Of a stretch of DNA of 64,000 nucleotides, positions 8,094-17,005 are shown piece by piece (within the stretch, counting starts at the first letter, position 1; every line of letters starts with the position of its first letter). The notes under the pieces were generated by a model. The model was not told the origin of the DNA and made no database searches. It worked only from the letters and a program-made list of their open reading frames with translations. Location of the stretch: the NCBI GenBank assembly GCA_047345645.1, contig JBLEFH010000002.1; one strand, given 5' to 3'. This DNA comes from JBLEFH01 sp047345645 (GTDB taxonomy: Bacteria; Pseudomonadota; Alphaproteobacteria; Rhodobacterales; Rhodobacteraceae). The position numbers and the translations under genes were made by a program.

Positions 8094-8600
8094 TTAACCG
8101 ACAAGTCCCTTCAGGAGCGGCCAGAACCATGTTTCATCGGCGTGGAAGTAGCAACCGCTGGCGCAGCGCAGGCTCGCGGCGTCGTTGTCGATCAGGTCGA
8201 TATGGCCGCCACCCGCGTAGCCGGGGATGCCGTGGAAGGCGATGATGCCTTGGCGGGCGCCGACGGCGGAGGCGACATTGGGGGCGCTCAGGATTTCGGG
8301 TTGGCCGAGCCAGGCATTGCTGGCCAGTTTCTCCGCAAGGCGGCTCATGCGCACTTCGACGCGGGCGCCTTTATGCGGGCCGTCGAGGACTTTATGCGAG
8401 CCGCTGGACAGCGTATGGCCGCTCTTGATCAGCGCGAGGCTCAGGCGGATGGCGCAGGTGTTGGCGTAATTCGTATCGCCCACATAGGCGTCCCAGCCGA
8501 TGCTCTCGAAAAGGTCCTTTTGTGACACATAAGAGGGATGCGCCGGGTAAGAGGATGCGTAATTCGCCTTGAGTTTGGAATAATCAATCTGCGCGGTCAT
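8094..8600 (-). CDS. tae4: type VI secretion amidase effector, Tae4 family
   Basis: A 168-residue protein with the hallmarks of Tae4 peptidoglycan amidases (NlpC/P60-like papain fold). It has a catalytic Cys49 in NTCAIRLSLAL, His133 in GGHIDLID with Asp135 and Asp138 close by, and a Cys146/Cys150 pair in the C-terminal cap like the disulfide in known Tae4 proteins. Tae4 enzymes cut the D-Glu to mDAP bond in a target cell's periplasm after injection. There is no signal peptide, as expected for an Hcp-delivered effector. Its ATG overlaps the stop of the upstream immunity gene (ATGA), so immunity is made first. It is the last gene of the leftward clpV-hcp group. Confidence 0.9.
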   Translation of the reverse strand: MTAQIDYSKLKANYASSYPAHPSYVSQKDLFESIGWDAYVGDTNYANTCAIRLSLALIKSGHTLSSGSHKVLDGPHKGARVEVRMSRLAEKLASNAWLGQPEILSAPNVASAVGARQGIIAFHGIPGYAGGGHIDLIDNDAASLRCASGCYFHADETWFWPLLKGLVG

Positions 8601-9013
8601 GTCGGGTCCTCATCCTGTTCGGTCGTTTGGGGGCAGGGGGCCAGGTTGTGAAGCGCGTTCAGCACGGCAGTATCCGCAGGGATTTCCGTGGCCGCGTCAC
8701 CCAGCCCCTCAATATGGTCGAAAACACGTGCGGTCACTTCATGGGGCAGGATCAGAGTCCCGCCGCACCAGAACCCGGCACGTTCGGCTTGTCCGGCCAG
8801 CGCCGCAACATAGCCTTCGGCATAGGCAAGCGCTGCCTCGCCGTCTCGTGTGATGGCGCGATGGTCGAACGCATCGCCGCGCAGCGCATCGCGCAAAGCT
8901 GCCGCGGGGAACAGGGGACGGTCAGCGGCGGTTCCGATCTCATCCGCATGCAGCATAGGTGCAGCAAGAACGCCAGCGAGGGCGAGCGGAGCAAGGGCAG
9001 GAAAACGGCGCAT
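8597..9013 (-). CDS. tai4: Tai4-like periplasmic immunity protein
   Basis: A 138-residue precursor with a clear signal peptide (MRRF, hydrophobic PALAPLALAGVLAAPML, cleavage after HA near residue 23). The mature part has AEGYVAALAGQ, then a Cys in FWCGG and a second near the end in APCP, the pattern of the Rap1a/Tai small immunity family. Its place, translationally coupled ahead of the Tae4-like amidase, makes it the cognate inhibitor protecting the producer's own periplasm. The start is uncertain: GGAGGT is followed at once by two adjacent in-frame ATGs (9016 and 9013). The second has better spacing and was chosen. Confidence 0.82.
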   Translation of the reverse strand: MRRFPALAPLALAGVLAAPMLHADEIGTAADRPLFPAAALRDALRGDAFDHRAITRDGEAALAYAEGYVAALAGQAERAGFWCGGTLILPHEVTARVFDHIEGLGDAATEIPADTAVLNALHNLAPCPQTTEQDEDPT

Positions 9014-9052
9014 CATACCTCCGAAATGGCGGGCCAGGCCGCGCGCTTCGGT

Positions 9053-9087
9053 CAAGAAGAGGGGCCAGCGAACGCGCCGCTGACCCC
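9053..9087 (-). terminator. probable terminator after hcp
   Basis: A 10-bp stem (9061-9070 with 9078-9087, one G-U pair) with a 7-base loop, followed leftward by a pyrimidine run UCUUCUU. It would let hcp be made in excess over the effector-immunity genes, with partial read-through. Confidence 0.5.
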
Positions 9088-9103
9088 GAAGTTTGCAGAG
9101 CGA

Positions 9104-9580
9104 TTAGCCAGCTTTGGTGGTCGCGAGATCGTAGGACGCGATCATCGGCGACTTCGGCTTGTGCTGGTCGTCATGCGGGATGTACTTCACTTCCATCTTG
9201 GTGAAGTTCAGGTGAATGGTCTCAACCGGACGGTCGCCCGAGGTATCCACCGAGTAGTTCGAGACCAGCGTGTTGGTCAGCTTGTACTCGATATAGGTGT
9301 CACCCGGATTGCCGGTGGTGACGAGGTGGATCACCGTGGTCTTGCCGGTGCGGCCGGTGCACGCTTCGGCGAAGAGCTTGGTCGAGGAGCTGTCGGACAC
9401 TTTGGTGATGACAACTTCGCTCACGGTCGGCTCGGAAGCCTCACGGTTTGCAGTCGAACCCGCTGCGGTGTTCATGTTGCGAGCAACATTCCAGTGCAGG
9501 GTCTCAATGTCCATCCAGTTCTTGTGCGATTCATGGGTTGCGTCGCCAGGAATACCATCGAGCTGAAGATAAATCGGCAT
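9104..9580 (-). CDS. hcp: type VI secretion tube protein Hcp
   Basis: A 158-residue Hcp (TssD) of normal length. It opens with MPIYLQLDGIPGDATHESHKNWMDI, the recognisable Hcp start, followed by the beta-rich core with VVITKVSDSSSTKLFAEACTGR and a late YIEYKLTNTLVSNYSV. Hcp hexamers stack into the inner tube fired by the contractile sheath and also chaperone small effectors such as Tae4. GGAGAAA precedes the ATG. The gene is 62 bases downstream of clpV and has its own probable terminator. Codon use and composition match the neighbours. Confidence 0.96.
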   Translation of the reverse strand: MPIYLQLDGIPGDATHESHKNWMDIETLHWNVARNMNTAAGSTANREASEPTVSEVVITKVSDSSSTKLFAEACTGRTGKTTVIHLVTTGNPGDTYIEYKLTNTLVSNYSVDTSGDRPVETIHLNFTKMEVKYIPHDDQHKPKSPMIASYDLATTKAG

Positions 9581-9642
9581 ATTTTTCTCCGGAAAATGAA
9601 AAAGGTTAGGTTGTCAGATCACGAGGGGCGCTCCCCCGGGAC

Positions 9643-12228
9643 CTAGCTTATTTGACGCCTCCTCGGGCCGACCGCCTCAACGGCAAAACCGGCTTCTTGG
9701 TTTGCGTCAATCTCGACCACCCGCGGCAAAGCGCCGCGAAGGACCGAATCCAGGAAAAAGTCCGCGAGTTTCGGCAGGATACTGCGCGAAAGCATGGACT
9801 CAATCGCCCGCGCGCCGGTGTCGCCCGCTTCTGCGGAATCGACAAGCGCGGCGCGCGCTGCATCTGTGACCTCAAGGCGGGCGTTGTAGCTCGCCGCGAT
9901 GCGGTCTTCGATCTTGCCAAGTTGCAGATCGACAATCCCGGCCAGCACATCCTTGCTCAGGGGTAGGAAGGGCAGGAGGGATACACGGCCAAGGAAGGCG
10001 GGTTTGAACTGACCCAGGAGCTCGGGCTTGAGCACATTGACCAGCGCCGCGCCTTCCGGCATGGTTTCGGGGTCTTCGGCAAGGCTCGCCAGCGTATCCG
10101 TGCCGGTATTGGCCGTCATGAGAATCGTGGTGTTACGGAAATCAATATCCCGGCCCTCACCATCGCGCAGCGTGCCCTTGTCAAAGACCTGATAGAAAAT
10201 GTCCTGAACGCCCGGATGTGCCTTGTCGATCTCGTCGAGCAGCAGCACACCGTAAGGGCGGCGGCGCACGGCTTCGGTCAGAACGCCGCCCTCGCCATAG
10301 CCGACATAACCCGGCGGGGAGCCCATGAGGAGCGAGACTTTATGCTCTTCCTTGAACTCGGACATATTAATGACGGTCAGCCCGGACGGGCCGCCGTAAA
10401 GCTCATCGGCCAGCGCCAGCGCGGTTTCGGTTTTCCCGACGCCCGAGGTGCCGACCATCATGAATACCCCTTGCGGGCGGCGCTCATCCTGAAGGCCCGC
10501 ACGGGCAACGCGCATCGCTTCGGAGAGCGTATCGAGCGCGCGATCCTGACCCAGAACGCGGGATTTCAGGCGATCATTGAGGCTGGAGACCGCTTCGATC
10601 TGGCCGCGCAGCAAGCGGCCCGCGGGCACACCCGTCCAGCGCGCGACGACTTCGGCCACGGCGCCCGCGTCCACCACGCGGTGGACCAGCGGCTGTTCCC
10701 CGCCCGCCTTGGCGAGCTTTTTCTCGGCCGCGGCGAGGTCTTTCATCGCGCTTTCGCCGCCCTTTTGCTCAATCTCATCCGCTTCTTGCGCGAGCGACAG
10801 TTGCTCATTCAGCTTGTTCTGCGCCGCATCGGCTTCGCTTTCGGCGTTCACCAGATCGGATTTCAGCGAACGCAGGCGCTGCGGAAACCCTTGCTTGGCG
10901 GGCTCCAGCGCCAGCGCGTCGATCTCCGCCTGCAAAAACGCGGCTTCCCGGCGCGGCGCAGCGACCGCTTCCGGCGTCGTCTCCCGGCTCATCGCGACCG
11001 CCGAGGCCGCCGTGTCGAGCAGGCTCACCGCCTTGTCGGGCAATTGCCGCTCAGGGATATAGCGCGCCGACAGTTCCACCGCCGCGCGGATCGCGTCATC
11101 GCGGATCGGAATGCCGTGATGGCCCTGAAATTTCGGCGCGACCGTGCGGATCATGCGGATCGCGGTTTCGATATCCGGCTCGTTCACCTTCACCGTCTGA
11201 AAACGGCGGGTGAGTGCCGGGTCTTTTTCGAAGTATTTCTTGTATTCGGCCCAAGTCGTCGCGGCGATAGTTTTCAATTCACCACGCGCTAGTGCCGGTT
11301 TCAGAATATTGGCGGCATCGCCTTGGCCCGCTGTTCCTCCCGCACCGATCAGCGTATGCGCTTCGTCGATGAAGAGGATAATCGGCGTCGGCGAGGCTTT
11401 CACCTGATCGACCACGCCTTTGAGGCGGCGCTCAAACTCCCCCTTCACCCCGGCACCCGCTTGCAGCAAATTGAGGTCAAGAACCTGAATTTCCACATCC
11501 TTCAGGCGACCCGGCGCGCGGCCTTCGGCGATCATGATCGCGAAGGCTTCGACAATCGCGGTTTTCCCGACGCCCGCTTCGCCGACCAAAATCGGGTTGT
11601 TCTGACGGCGGCGCATCAGGATATCGACCATCTGGCGCAATTCCGCATCACGGCCAACCACTGCATCGAGACGGCCATCGCGGGCGTCTTGCGTGAGGTT
11701 GGTGGCGAATTGGGCAAGGAAATCCTCACCGCTCGCGGGCTGCGGCGCGCTGCCGCCACCGGGTGCGGCTTCGGGCAATTCCGCGGCTTTCTCTTCAAGA
11801 TGCGAAAGGTTGATCTTCAAAAGCGCCGGCGCGGCCTGACGCAGGGCGGAGCGCAGATCCGTTTCGCTGCAGAGCGTCAGCAGCAGCACCGGAACCGTCA
11901 CCCGGTCATGCGAAAACCGCAGCGACGCCGCCGACCACGACTCCCGCGCCAGCGTCACCAGCGCCCCGGACAGGGACGGCGCACCGCCTGCGCTGCGCTC
12001 AAATGTCGCGATAAAACTGTCGCTTTGGGCGACGATCTCGCTGGCATTCACGCCTGCATCTTCTAAGACGTCTTTCACGATCACGTCCTGCGCGAGAACA
12101 TTCACGAAATGCGCAAGTTCCACGGTCGGATTGTTGTTGCGAACCGCCAAGGCAGCGGCCCGTTCCAGCGCTCCGGACAAAACCTGATCAAGTCTCCGAA
12201 TAAGTTGATGCAAGTCTATAACAGCCAC
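9643..12228 (-). CDS. clpV: T6SS sheath-disassembly ATPase ClpV
   Basis: An 861-residue ClpB/Hsp100 relative with the T6SS arrangement: a Clp_N domain at 1-150 that recognises contracted TssB/TssC, a first AAA module with Walker A GEAGVGKT (216-223) and Walker B LFIDEAH (near 285-291), a coiled middle region (about 420-510), and a second AAA module with Walker A GTSGVGKT (593-600). It unfolds TssC after firing so the sheath can be recycled. The start is a GTG at 12228 after GGGG. It heads the leftward half of the cluster, divergent from tssA. Confidence 0.96.
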   Translation of the reverse strand: MAVIDLHQLIRRLDQVLSGALERAAALAVRNNNPTVELAHFVNVLAQDVIVKDVLEDAGVNASEIVAQSDSFIATFERSAGGAPSLSGALVTLARESWSAASLRFSHDRVTVPVLLLTLCSETDLRSALRQAAPALLKINLSHLEEKAAELPEAAPGGGSAPQPASGEDFLAQFATNLTQDARDGRLDAVVGRDAELRQMVDILMRRRQNNPILVGEAGVGKTAIVEAFAIMIAEGRAPGRLKDVEIQVLDLNLLQAGAGVKGEFERRLKGVVDQVKASPTPIILFIDEAHTLIGAGGTAGQGDAANILKPALARGELKTIAATTWAEYKKYFEKDPALTRRFQTVKVNEPDIETAIRMIRTVAPKFQGHHGIPIRDDAIRAAVELSARYIPERQLPDKAVSLLDTAASAVAMSRETTPEAVAAPRREAAFLQAEIDALALEPAKQGFPQRLRSLKSDLVNAESEADAAQNKLNEQLSLAQEADEIEQKGGESAMKDLAAAEKKLAKAGGEQPLVHRVVDAGAVAEVVARWTGVPAGRLLRGQIEAVSSLNDRLKSRVLGQDRALDTLSEAMRVARAGLQDERRPQGVFMMVGTSGVGKTETALALADELYGGPSGLTVINMSEFKEEHKVSLLMGSPPGYVGYGEGGVLTEAVRRRPYGVLLLDEIDKAHPGVQDIFYQVFDKGTLRDGEGRDIDFRNTTILMTANTGTDTLASLAEDPETMPEGAALVNVLKPELLGQFKPAFLGRVSLLPFLPLSKDVLAGIVDLQLGKIEDRIAASYNARLEVTDAARAALVDSAEAGDTGARAIESMLSRSILPKLADFFLDSVLRGALPRVVEIDANQEAGFAVEAVGPRRRQIS

Positions 12229-12400
12229 GTGACCCCGTAATTCTAATTGTTTAGGTGTCTCAGAACCGTAATATTACGGTTTCCAAATTTGATTCACCCG
12301 TCGTTAATGTCTTTTAGGGGGTAAATTAAGGATATCGCAAGCGCAAAAAATGCTGTTAATAGAGTAAGTACGAATCTTTGAAACATGAACAAACGTTGAT
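12229..12400. other. divergent promoter region of the T6SS
   Basis: An AT-rich stretch of 172 bases between clpV and tssA, which must carry the promoters of both halves. The only conspicuous element is a perfect 18-bp palindrome (annotated separately). I could not place -35/-10 pairs with confidence, and tssA lacks a strong ribosome site. Confidence 0.6.
12264..12281. promoter_or_regulatory. perfect palindrome, candidate operator of the T6SS
   Basis: AACCGTAATATTACGGTT is an exact 18-bp palindrome 35 bases upstream of the clpV start and 120 upstream of tssA. The length and exactness fit a dimeric regulator site. It does not match an FNR/Crp box or an NtrC-type enhancer, so the regulator is unknown. 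Confidence 0.5.
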
Positions 12401-13501
12401 ATGAGTAGTCAAAATTCTGAATTAGCTCACGATTCAGTCACGATATTTGAAAATGGTCTAGAGGAAAATCTGCGACATCCTATCGCAGAGGACGCTCCCA
12501 TCGGCAAAGATCCGCGCTTTGAGGCCCCGGGCGTGGCGATTTATCGTGAGCTTCGGGATGCGCGCTCGGCCGCTCGCAACGATGAGCGCAAGCATGAACG
12601 GGGTGAGTCGGGGGCCATTCAGTCGGGCGCGAGCCCCGAATGGCGACGGGTGCGCGATCTGGCGCTCCAGCTCACCAGAGAGGCGGCGAAAGATGTCGAG
12701 GTGCTGGCTTGGCTGATCGAGGCGGAGACGCGTCTCTATGGTTATGCGGGTCTCGCGCGGTCGTTCCGTTTGGTGCATGACCTTGTGGCGCTCTTTGGGG
12801 CAGATCTGCATCCGCGGCCCGAAGAGCCGGATGATGATCCTTATGCCGTCATGGCCGGGCTCAATGGGGTGGGGCGCGAGGGTGCGCTGATCCAGCCGCT
12901 CCGCCTGACGCCGCTCGTACCGGGCGCGCCATGGGGGCAGTTTTCGCTGTGGGATTCCGAAATGGCGGGCGCGCGGGATGCGCTGCAGCAGGCGATCAGC
13001 ATTGCCGGTGTCGATGCCATGTCGCAGCGCCATGGCGAGGTGCGCGCGGCGATTACGGCGCTCGATCAACTCGACGCGCTTTTGGCGGAGAAACTCGGCG
13101 GCGACGCCCCGCCTTTCGCGCAGATCCGCGAGATCTTGGACGACACCGAGCGCACCATTCGCCGCCTTGCCGGGCTGGACGATTCGGCGGGTGTGGCGGA
13201 GGTTGCGGGCACAGATGTTAACGCAGCCGCGCCGCAAAACCCTGCGACAAAAGCGCCGGGCGGGCCGATTACCTCCCGCGAGGAGGCGTTCAGCGAGCTT
13301 TTGCGGATCTCCGCCTATTTCCGCAAAGCCGAGCCGCATTCACCTATTGGCTATGCGCTAGAAACCCTTGTCCGGAGGGGAAGAATGGACTTCCTCGCCC
13401 TGATTGAAGAACTCATTCCGGATGATCACACCAGAGAATCCGTGATGACGATGGCCGGTGTCCGGCCGCAGCGTGACCGTGAATCCGGGGAGGACGGTTA
13501 A
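12401..13501 (+). CDS. tssA: T6SS protein TssA
   Basis: A 366-residue protein with the ImpA N-terminal domain. The diagnostic segments are HPIAEDAPIGKDPRFEAPGVAIYRELRDARSAAR (about 27-60), WLIEAETRLYGYAGLARSFRLVHDLVALFGADLHPRP, and a C-terminal REEAFSELLRISAYFRKAEPHSPIGYALETLVRRGRMDFLALIEEL. TssA caps and guides polymerisation of tail tube and sheath at the baseplate. It is the first gene of the rightward operon. The ATG at 12401 has a poor ribosome site, but the next in-frame ATG would cut into the conserved domain. Confidence 0.93.
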   Translation: MSSQNSELAHDSVTIFENGLEENLRHPIAEDAPIGKDPRFEAPGVAIYRELRDARSAARNDERKHERGESGAIQSGASPEWRRVRDLALQLTREAAKDVEVLAWLIEAETRLYGYAGLARSFRLVHDLVALFGADLHPRPEEPDDDPYAVMAGLNGVGREGALIQPLRLTPLVPGAPWGQFSLWDSEMAGARDALQQAISIAGVDAMSQRHGEVRAAITALDQLDALLAEKLGGDAPPFAQIREILDDTERTIRRLAGLDDSAGVAEVAGTDVNAAAPQNPATKAPGGPITSREEAFSELLRISAYFRKAEPHSPIGYALETLVRRGRMDFLALIEELIPDDHTRESVMTMAGVRPQRDRESGEDG

Positions 13502-13594
13502 GGTTAACAGGTTTTCCGCTTTTACTCATGGCATGCTGCATGGCAGAACTGTAAACAAAGATTAACACGCGAATGAGATGTTGAGGAGATCGTA

Positions 13595-14107
13595 ATGGCG
13601 AGTATTCACAAAAAACTCGAAAATGTTCGCAAGCCCCGCGTTCATATTAAATATGAAGTCGAGACCGAGGGCGCGATGGTGGAAAAAGAACTGCCCTTCG
13701 TCGTCGGTGTGCTCGGCGATTTCTCGGGCAACCCCACCGAAGATCTGAAGCCCTTTGGCGAGCGGAAATTCGTGCAGATCGACAAGGACAATTTCGACGC
13801 GGTCATGGCGCGGATGACGCCGGGCCTCAACATGCGCGTCGAAAACACGCTGAGCGAGGAAGACGAGGAAATGCGCGTCAATCTCGCCTTCTCCAAAATG
13901 GATGATTTCGAGCCGGCTCAGGTCGTCGATCAGGTGCCCGCGCTCAAGAAGCTGCTCGAAAGCCGCAACGCGCTGCGCGACATTCTCGCCAAGGCGGACC
14001 GCTCCGAGGAGCTGGAGAATTTGCTGGAAGAGATCCTGCAGGACAATGACGCGGTGAAGAAGCTCATGGATGAGCTGGACTCGCGCAATGATGGAGGGAA
14101 AGCCTGA
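13595..14107 (+). CDS. tssB: T6SS contractile sheath small subunit TssB (VipA)
   Basis: A 170-residue TssB of normal length with the typical opening MASIHKKLENVRKPRVHIKYEVETEGA, the ELPFVVGVLGDFSG block, and a C-terminal helix rich in leucine and charge. It polymerises with TssC into the contractile sheath. TGAGGAG precedes the ATG. The 93-base gap after tssA is the largest in the operon and may hold an internal promoter. It overlaps tssC by one base. Confidence 0.97.
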   Translation: MASIHKKLENVRKPRVHIKYEVETEGAMVEKELPFVVGVLGDFSGNPTEDLKPFGERKFVQIDKDNFDAVMARMTPGLNMRVENTLSEEDEEMRVNLAFSKMDDFEPAQVVDQVPALKKLLESRNALRDILAKADRSEELENLLEEILQDNDAVKKLMDELDSRNDGGKA

Positions 14108-15582
14108 TGGCGACGACTCAGAAACAGACAGCGACCACCGCTGAAGCGCAAGATCAGAGCCTGCTTGATCAGGTGATCGGCGCGACCCGCCAGACCCAGC
14201 CGGACCAGACCGAAGCGCTGCTGCGCAACCTCACGGATGCCGCATTGTCGGGCACGGTCAGCTATAACCGGAACCTCACGATCACGCTCAACAAGGCGAT
14301 CGAAGCGATCGACGCGAAGATTTCCAAACAGCTTGCGGCGATCATGCAGGCCCCGGAATTCGTGAAGCTGGAAGGCAGCTGGCGCGGCCTGCATCACCTC
14401 GTGATGGAGAGCAACACCAACGCGAACCTGAAAATCCGCGTGCTGAACGCCTCCAAGCGTGAGATTGGCCGCGATCTGGCCAAGGCGGTCGAGTTTGACC
14501 AGTCGCGTCTCTTCAAATCCATCTATGAAGATGAGTTCGGCACGCCGGGCGGGGAGCCGATTGGTGCGCTGATCGGGGATTTCGAGTTCGACAACAGCTT
14601 CGAGGATCTCGAAACGCTGCAGTCGATCAGTCAAGTGTCCGCGGCGGCCTTCGCGCCGTTCATCTCGGCGGCCAGCCCGAAACTCTTCGGGTTCGACGAT
14701 TACACCGAGCTGTCCAAGCCGCGCGATCTGTCGAAAATCTTCGACAGCACCGAATATGCGAAATGGCGCAATTTCCGCAAATCGGACGACTCGCGCTTTG
14801 TCACGCTGACCCTGCCGCGCGTTCTGGCTCGTGTGCCCTACACGCCGGAGACTCGGATCGTGGACGAGTTCAACTATGACGAAGCCATCGCTTACGAAGG
14901 CGCGCAGATCCCTCACAACAATTATTGCTGGATGAATGCGGCCTATGTCATGGGCACGAACCTGACCAAGGCGTTTTCGGAATCGGGCTGGTGCACCGCG
15001 ATCCGCGGCGCGGAGAATGGCGGCAAGGTCGAAGGCCTGCCGATGCATCTCTTCTCGACAGATCAGGGCGACACGGACATCAAATGCCCGACCGAGATCG
15101 GCATCACCGACCGCCGCGACAGCGAGCTCGGCGCCATGGGCTTCCTGCCGCTCTGCCATTACAAGAACAGCGATTATGCCGTGTTCTTCGGGGCGCAAAC
15201 CACGCATCAGGCTGAGAAATACGACAGCCCGGAAGCGACGGCGAATGCCGCGATTTCCTCGCGTCTGCCCTATATGATGGCGACCTCGCGTTTCGCCCAT
15301 TACCTCAAGGTGATCGGTCGCGACAAAATCGGCTCCTTCATGGAAGCGGATGATTGCGAGGATTGGCTGAACCGCTGGATCAACAACTACGTGAACGCCA
15401 ATGACGATGCGGGCCCCGAAATGCGGGCGCAATATCCGCTTCGTCAGGCGAAGGTCACGGTGGAAGAGATCCCCGGCAAGCCGGGCAGCTACAATGCGGT
15501 CGCCTGGCTGCGTCCGTGGCTTCAGATGGAAGAGCTGACCACCGCCCTGCGCATGGTCGCCCGGATTCCTGAGAAGAGCTGA
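14107..15582 (+). CDS. tssC: T6SS contractile sheath large subunit TssC (VipB)
   Basis: A 491-residue TssC of normal length. It contains FVKLEGSWRGLHHLV, DQSRLFKSIYEDEFGTPGG, IGALIGDFEF, HNNYCWMNAAYVMGTNL, SRFAHYLKVIGRDKIGSFM and the closing PGSYNAVAWLRPWLQMEELTTALRMVARIP, all sheath-core motifs. The N-terminus supplies the strand that links neighbouring protomers. It follows tssB with a one-base overlap and is followed after one base by a second tssC-type gene. Confidence 0.97.
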   Translation: MATTQKQTATTAEAQDQSLLDQVIGATRQTQPDQTEALLRNLTDAALSGTVSYNRNLTITLNKAIEAIDAKISKQLAAIMQAPEFVKLEGSWRGLHHLVMESNTNANLKIRVLNASKREIGRDLAKAVEFDQSRLFKSIYEDEFGTPGGEPIGALIGDFEFDNSFEDLETLQSISQVSAAAFAPFISAASPKLFGFDDYTELSKPRDLSKIFDSTEYAKWRNFRKSDDSRFVTLTLPRVLARVPYTPETRIVDEFNYDEAIAYEGAQIPHNNYCWMNAAYVMGTNLTKAFSESGWCTAIRGAENGGKVEGLPMHLFSTDQGDTDIKCPTEIGITDRRDSELGAMGFLPLCHYKNSDYAVFFGAQTTHQAEKYDSPEATANAAISSRLPYMMATSRFAHYLKVIGRDKIGSFMEADDCEDWLNRWINNYVNANDDAGPEMRAQYPLRQAKVTVEEIPGKPGSYNAVAWLRPWLQMEELTTALRMVARIPEKS

Positions 15583-15583
15583 T

Positions 15584-17005
15584 ATGTCGGCCTCGGCAGT
15601 CTTTGCCGGGGCGGCCAACCCGGAAGAAGAGGCAGAGCGCGCCGCGTTTCGCGCTCTGGCCGCACGCATTGACCGGATCATCGCCGCCCTCGATGACGCA
15701 TTGACCGCGCAGCTCAATGCGATCCTTCATGCGCCCGCGTTCCGGGCCATGGAGGCGCGTTGGCTTGGGCTGAAAAAGCTGGTCGATCAGGCCGGTGTCG
15801 GGCGCGGCGTGCTGATCCGGGTGCTGAATGTCGATTGGCGCAGCCTCGGGCGCAATCTCGAACGCAGCGCCGATTACGACCAGTCGCGGCTCTTCCGCCT
15901 CGTCTATGATGGCGAATTCGGAATGCCCGGCGGTTTGCCCTTTGGCTTGCTGGTCGGCGATTACGAAGTCTCACCCCATGATCCGCCGCAAGCGCAGGAT
16001 CAGGTGGACACGCTGCGCCGCCTTGCCGCCGTCGCGGCGGCGGCCTTCTGCCCGGTCATTCTCAACGCCGGTCCGCAAACCTTCGGCTATGGGTCGTTCG
16101 ATGCCATCACCGGTGCCTCCGATCTCGCGCCCGACCGCAGCGCCGCCATGCAGCGCCTCCGTTGGGACAATTTGCGTAATGCGGATGACACGCGGTTCCT
16201 CGGCCTCGTCGCGCCGGGCCTCGTGATCCGCGCGCCGCGGGTGCGCTACATGCCGGGCCGGATCGACGGGTTCACCTTCGACGAAGCCCAAGACCGCCCG
16301 CTGGTGATCGGCGGCGCGTTCGCCTTCGCGGCCACCGTGATCGCGGCCTTCCAGCAAAGCGGATGGTTCGCCGATATTCGCGGGGTGCATCAGGATGAGC
16401 AGGGGGCGGGGCTTGTCCCGTTCTACCCGCCCTACGACTATCACACCGACCGCCATGGCCTCTCGGCGCAATCGCCCGCCGCGTTCCGCCCGACGACGAC
16501 GCAGGAAGAGGCAATGATCGCGCAGGGTATCATTCCGCTCTGCAGCCTTTATCAAAGCGCGGTGCCGGTCTTTAACGCCAACCCGTCCTTTCACGCGCCC
16601 GCCACCTATGAGACGCCGCTCGCGAACCAGAACGCGCGGCTGGCCTCCATGCTGCAATATGTCCTCTGCACCGCGCGCTTTGCCCATTATCTCAAGGTCA
16701 TCATGCGCGATGAGATCGGCAGCATCACCGATCCCGCGCTGATCGAGGCGCGGCTGACCGACTGGCTGCGCAGTTATTGCCTTGGCAATGACGACGCGGC
16801 CCAAGAGCTCAAGGCGCAATATCCGCTCCGCGACGCCGGGGTGCGGATCGCCGGAATTCGCGGATTGCCCGGATCTTATCGCTGCACGATCCATCTTCAG
16901 CCGCATTTCCAACTCGATGATATTTCGACCAGTTTCCACCTGATCGCCGAAGCGCCGCAGCAGCGGTCCGAGGCGGCCGCTCAACCGCAAAGGAGCCCTG
17001 CATGA
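15584..17005 (+). CDS. second TssC-type sheath large subunit
   Basis: A 473-residue paralogue of the preceding TssC. Shared blocks include FRAMEARWLGLKKLV, YDQSRLFRLVYDGEFGMPGG, GLLVGDYEV, TARFAHYLKVIMRDEIGSI and QLDDISTSFHLIAEAP. It differs throughout, so this is an old duplication. Agrobacterium-type T6SS clusters also carry two tandem TssC proteins (called TssC40 and TssC41), so the arrangement marks this subclass. It could mix into the sheath or take over baseplate-proximal or distal rings; the sequence does not say which. The ATG is one base after the tssC stop, and its end overlaps tagJ by four bases. Confidence 0.92.
   Translation: MSASAVFAGAANPEEEAERAAFRALAARIDRIIAALDDALTAQLNAILHAPAFRAMEARWLGLKKLVDQAGVGRGVLIRVLNVDWRSLGRNLERSADYDQSRLFRLVYDGEFGMPGGLPFGLLVGDYEVSPHDPPQAQDQVDTLRRLAAVAAAAFCPVILNAGPQTFGYGSFDAITGASDLAPDRSAAMQRLRWDNLRNADDTRFLGLVAPGLVIRAPRVRYMPGRIDGFTFDEAQDRPLVIGGAFAFAATVIAAFQQSGWFADIRGVHQDEQGAGLVPFYPPYDYHTDRHGLSAQSPAAFRPTTTQEEAMIAQGIIPLCSLYQSAVPVFNANPSFHAPATYETPLANQNARLASMLQYVLCTARFAHYLKVIMRDEIGSITDPALIEARLTDWLRSYCLGNDDAAQELKAQYPLRDAGVRIAGIRGLPGSYRCTIHLQPHFQLDDISTSFHLIAEAPQQRSEAAAQPQRSPA

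Noticed and set aside
13527..13546. Sigma-54-like promoter before tssB (TGGCATG ... CATGGCA)
   Set aside because: The spacing gives GG-N10-GG rather than GG-N10-GC, and the element is only a CATGGCA direct repeat.
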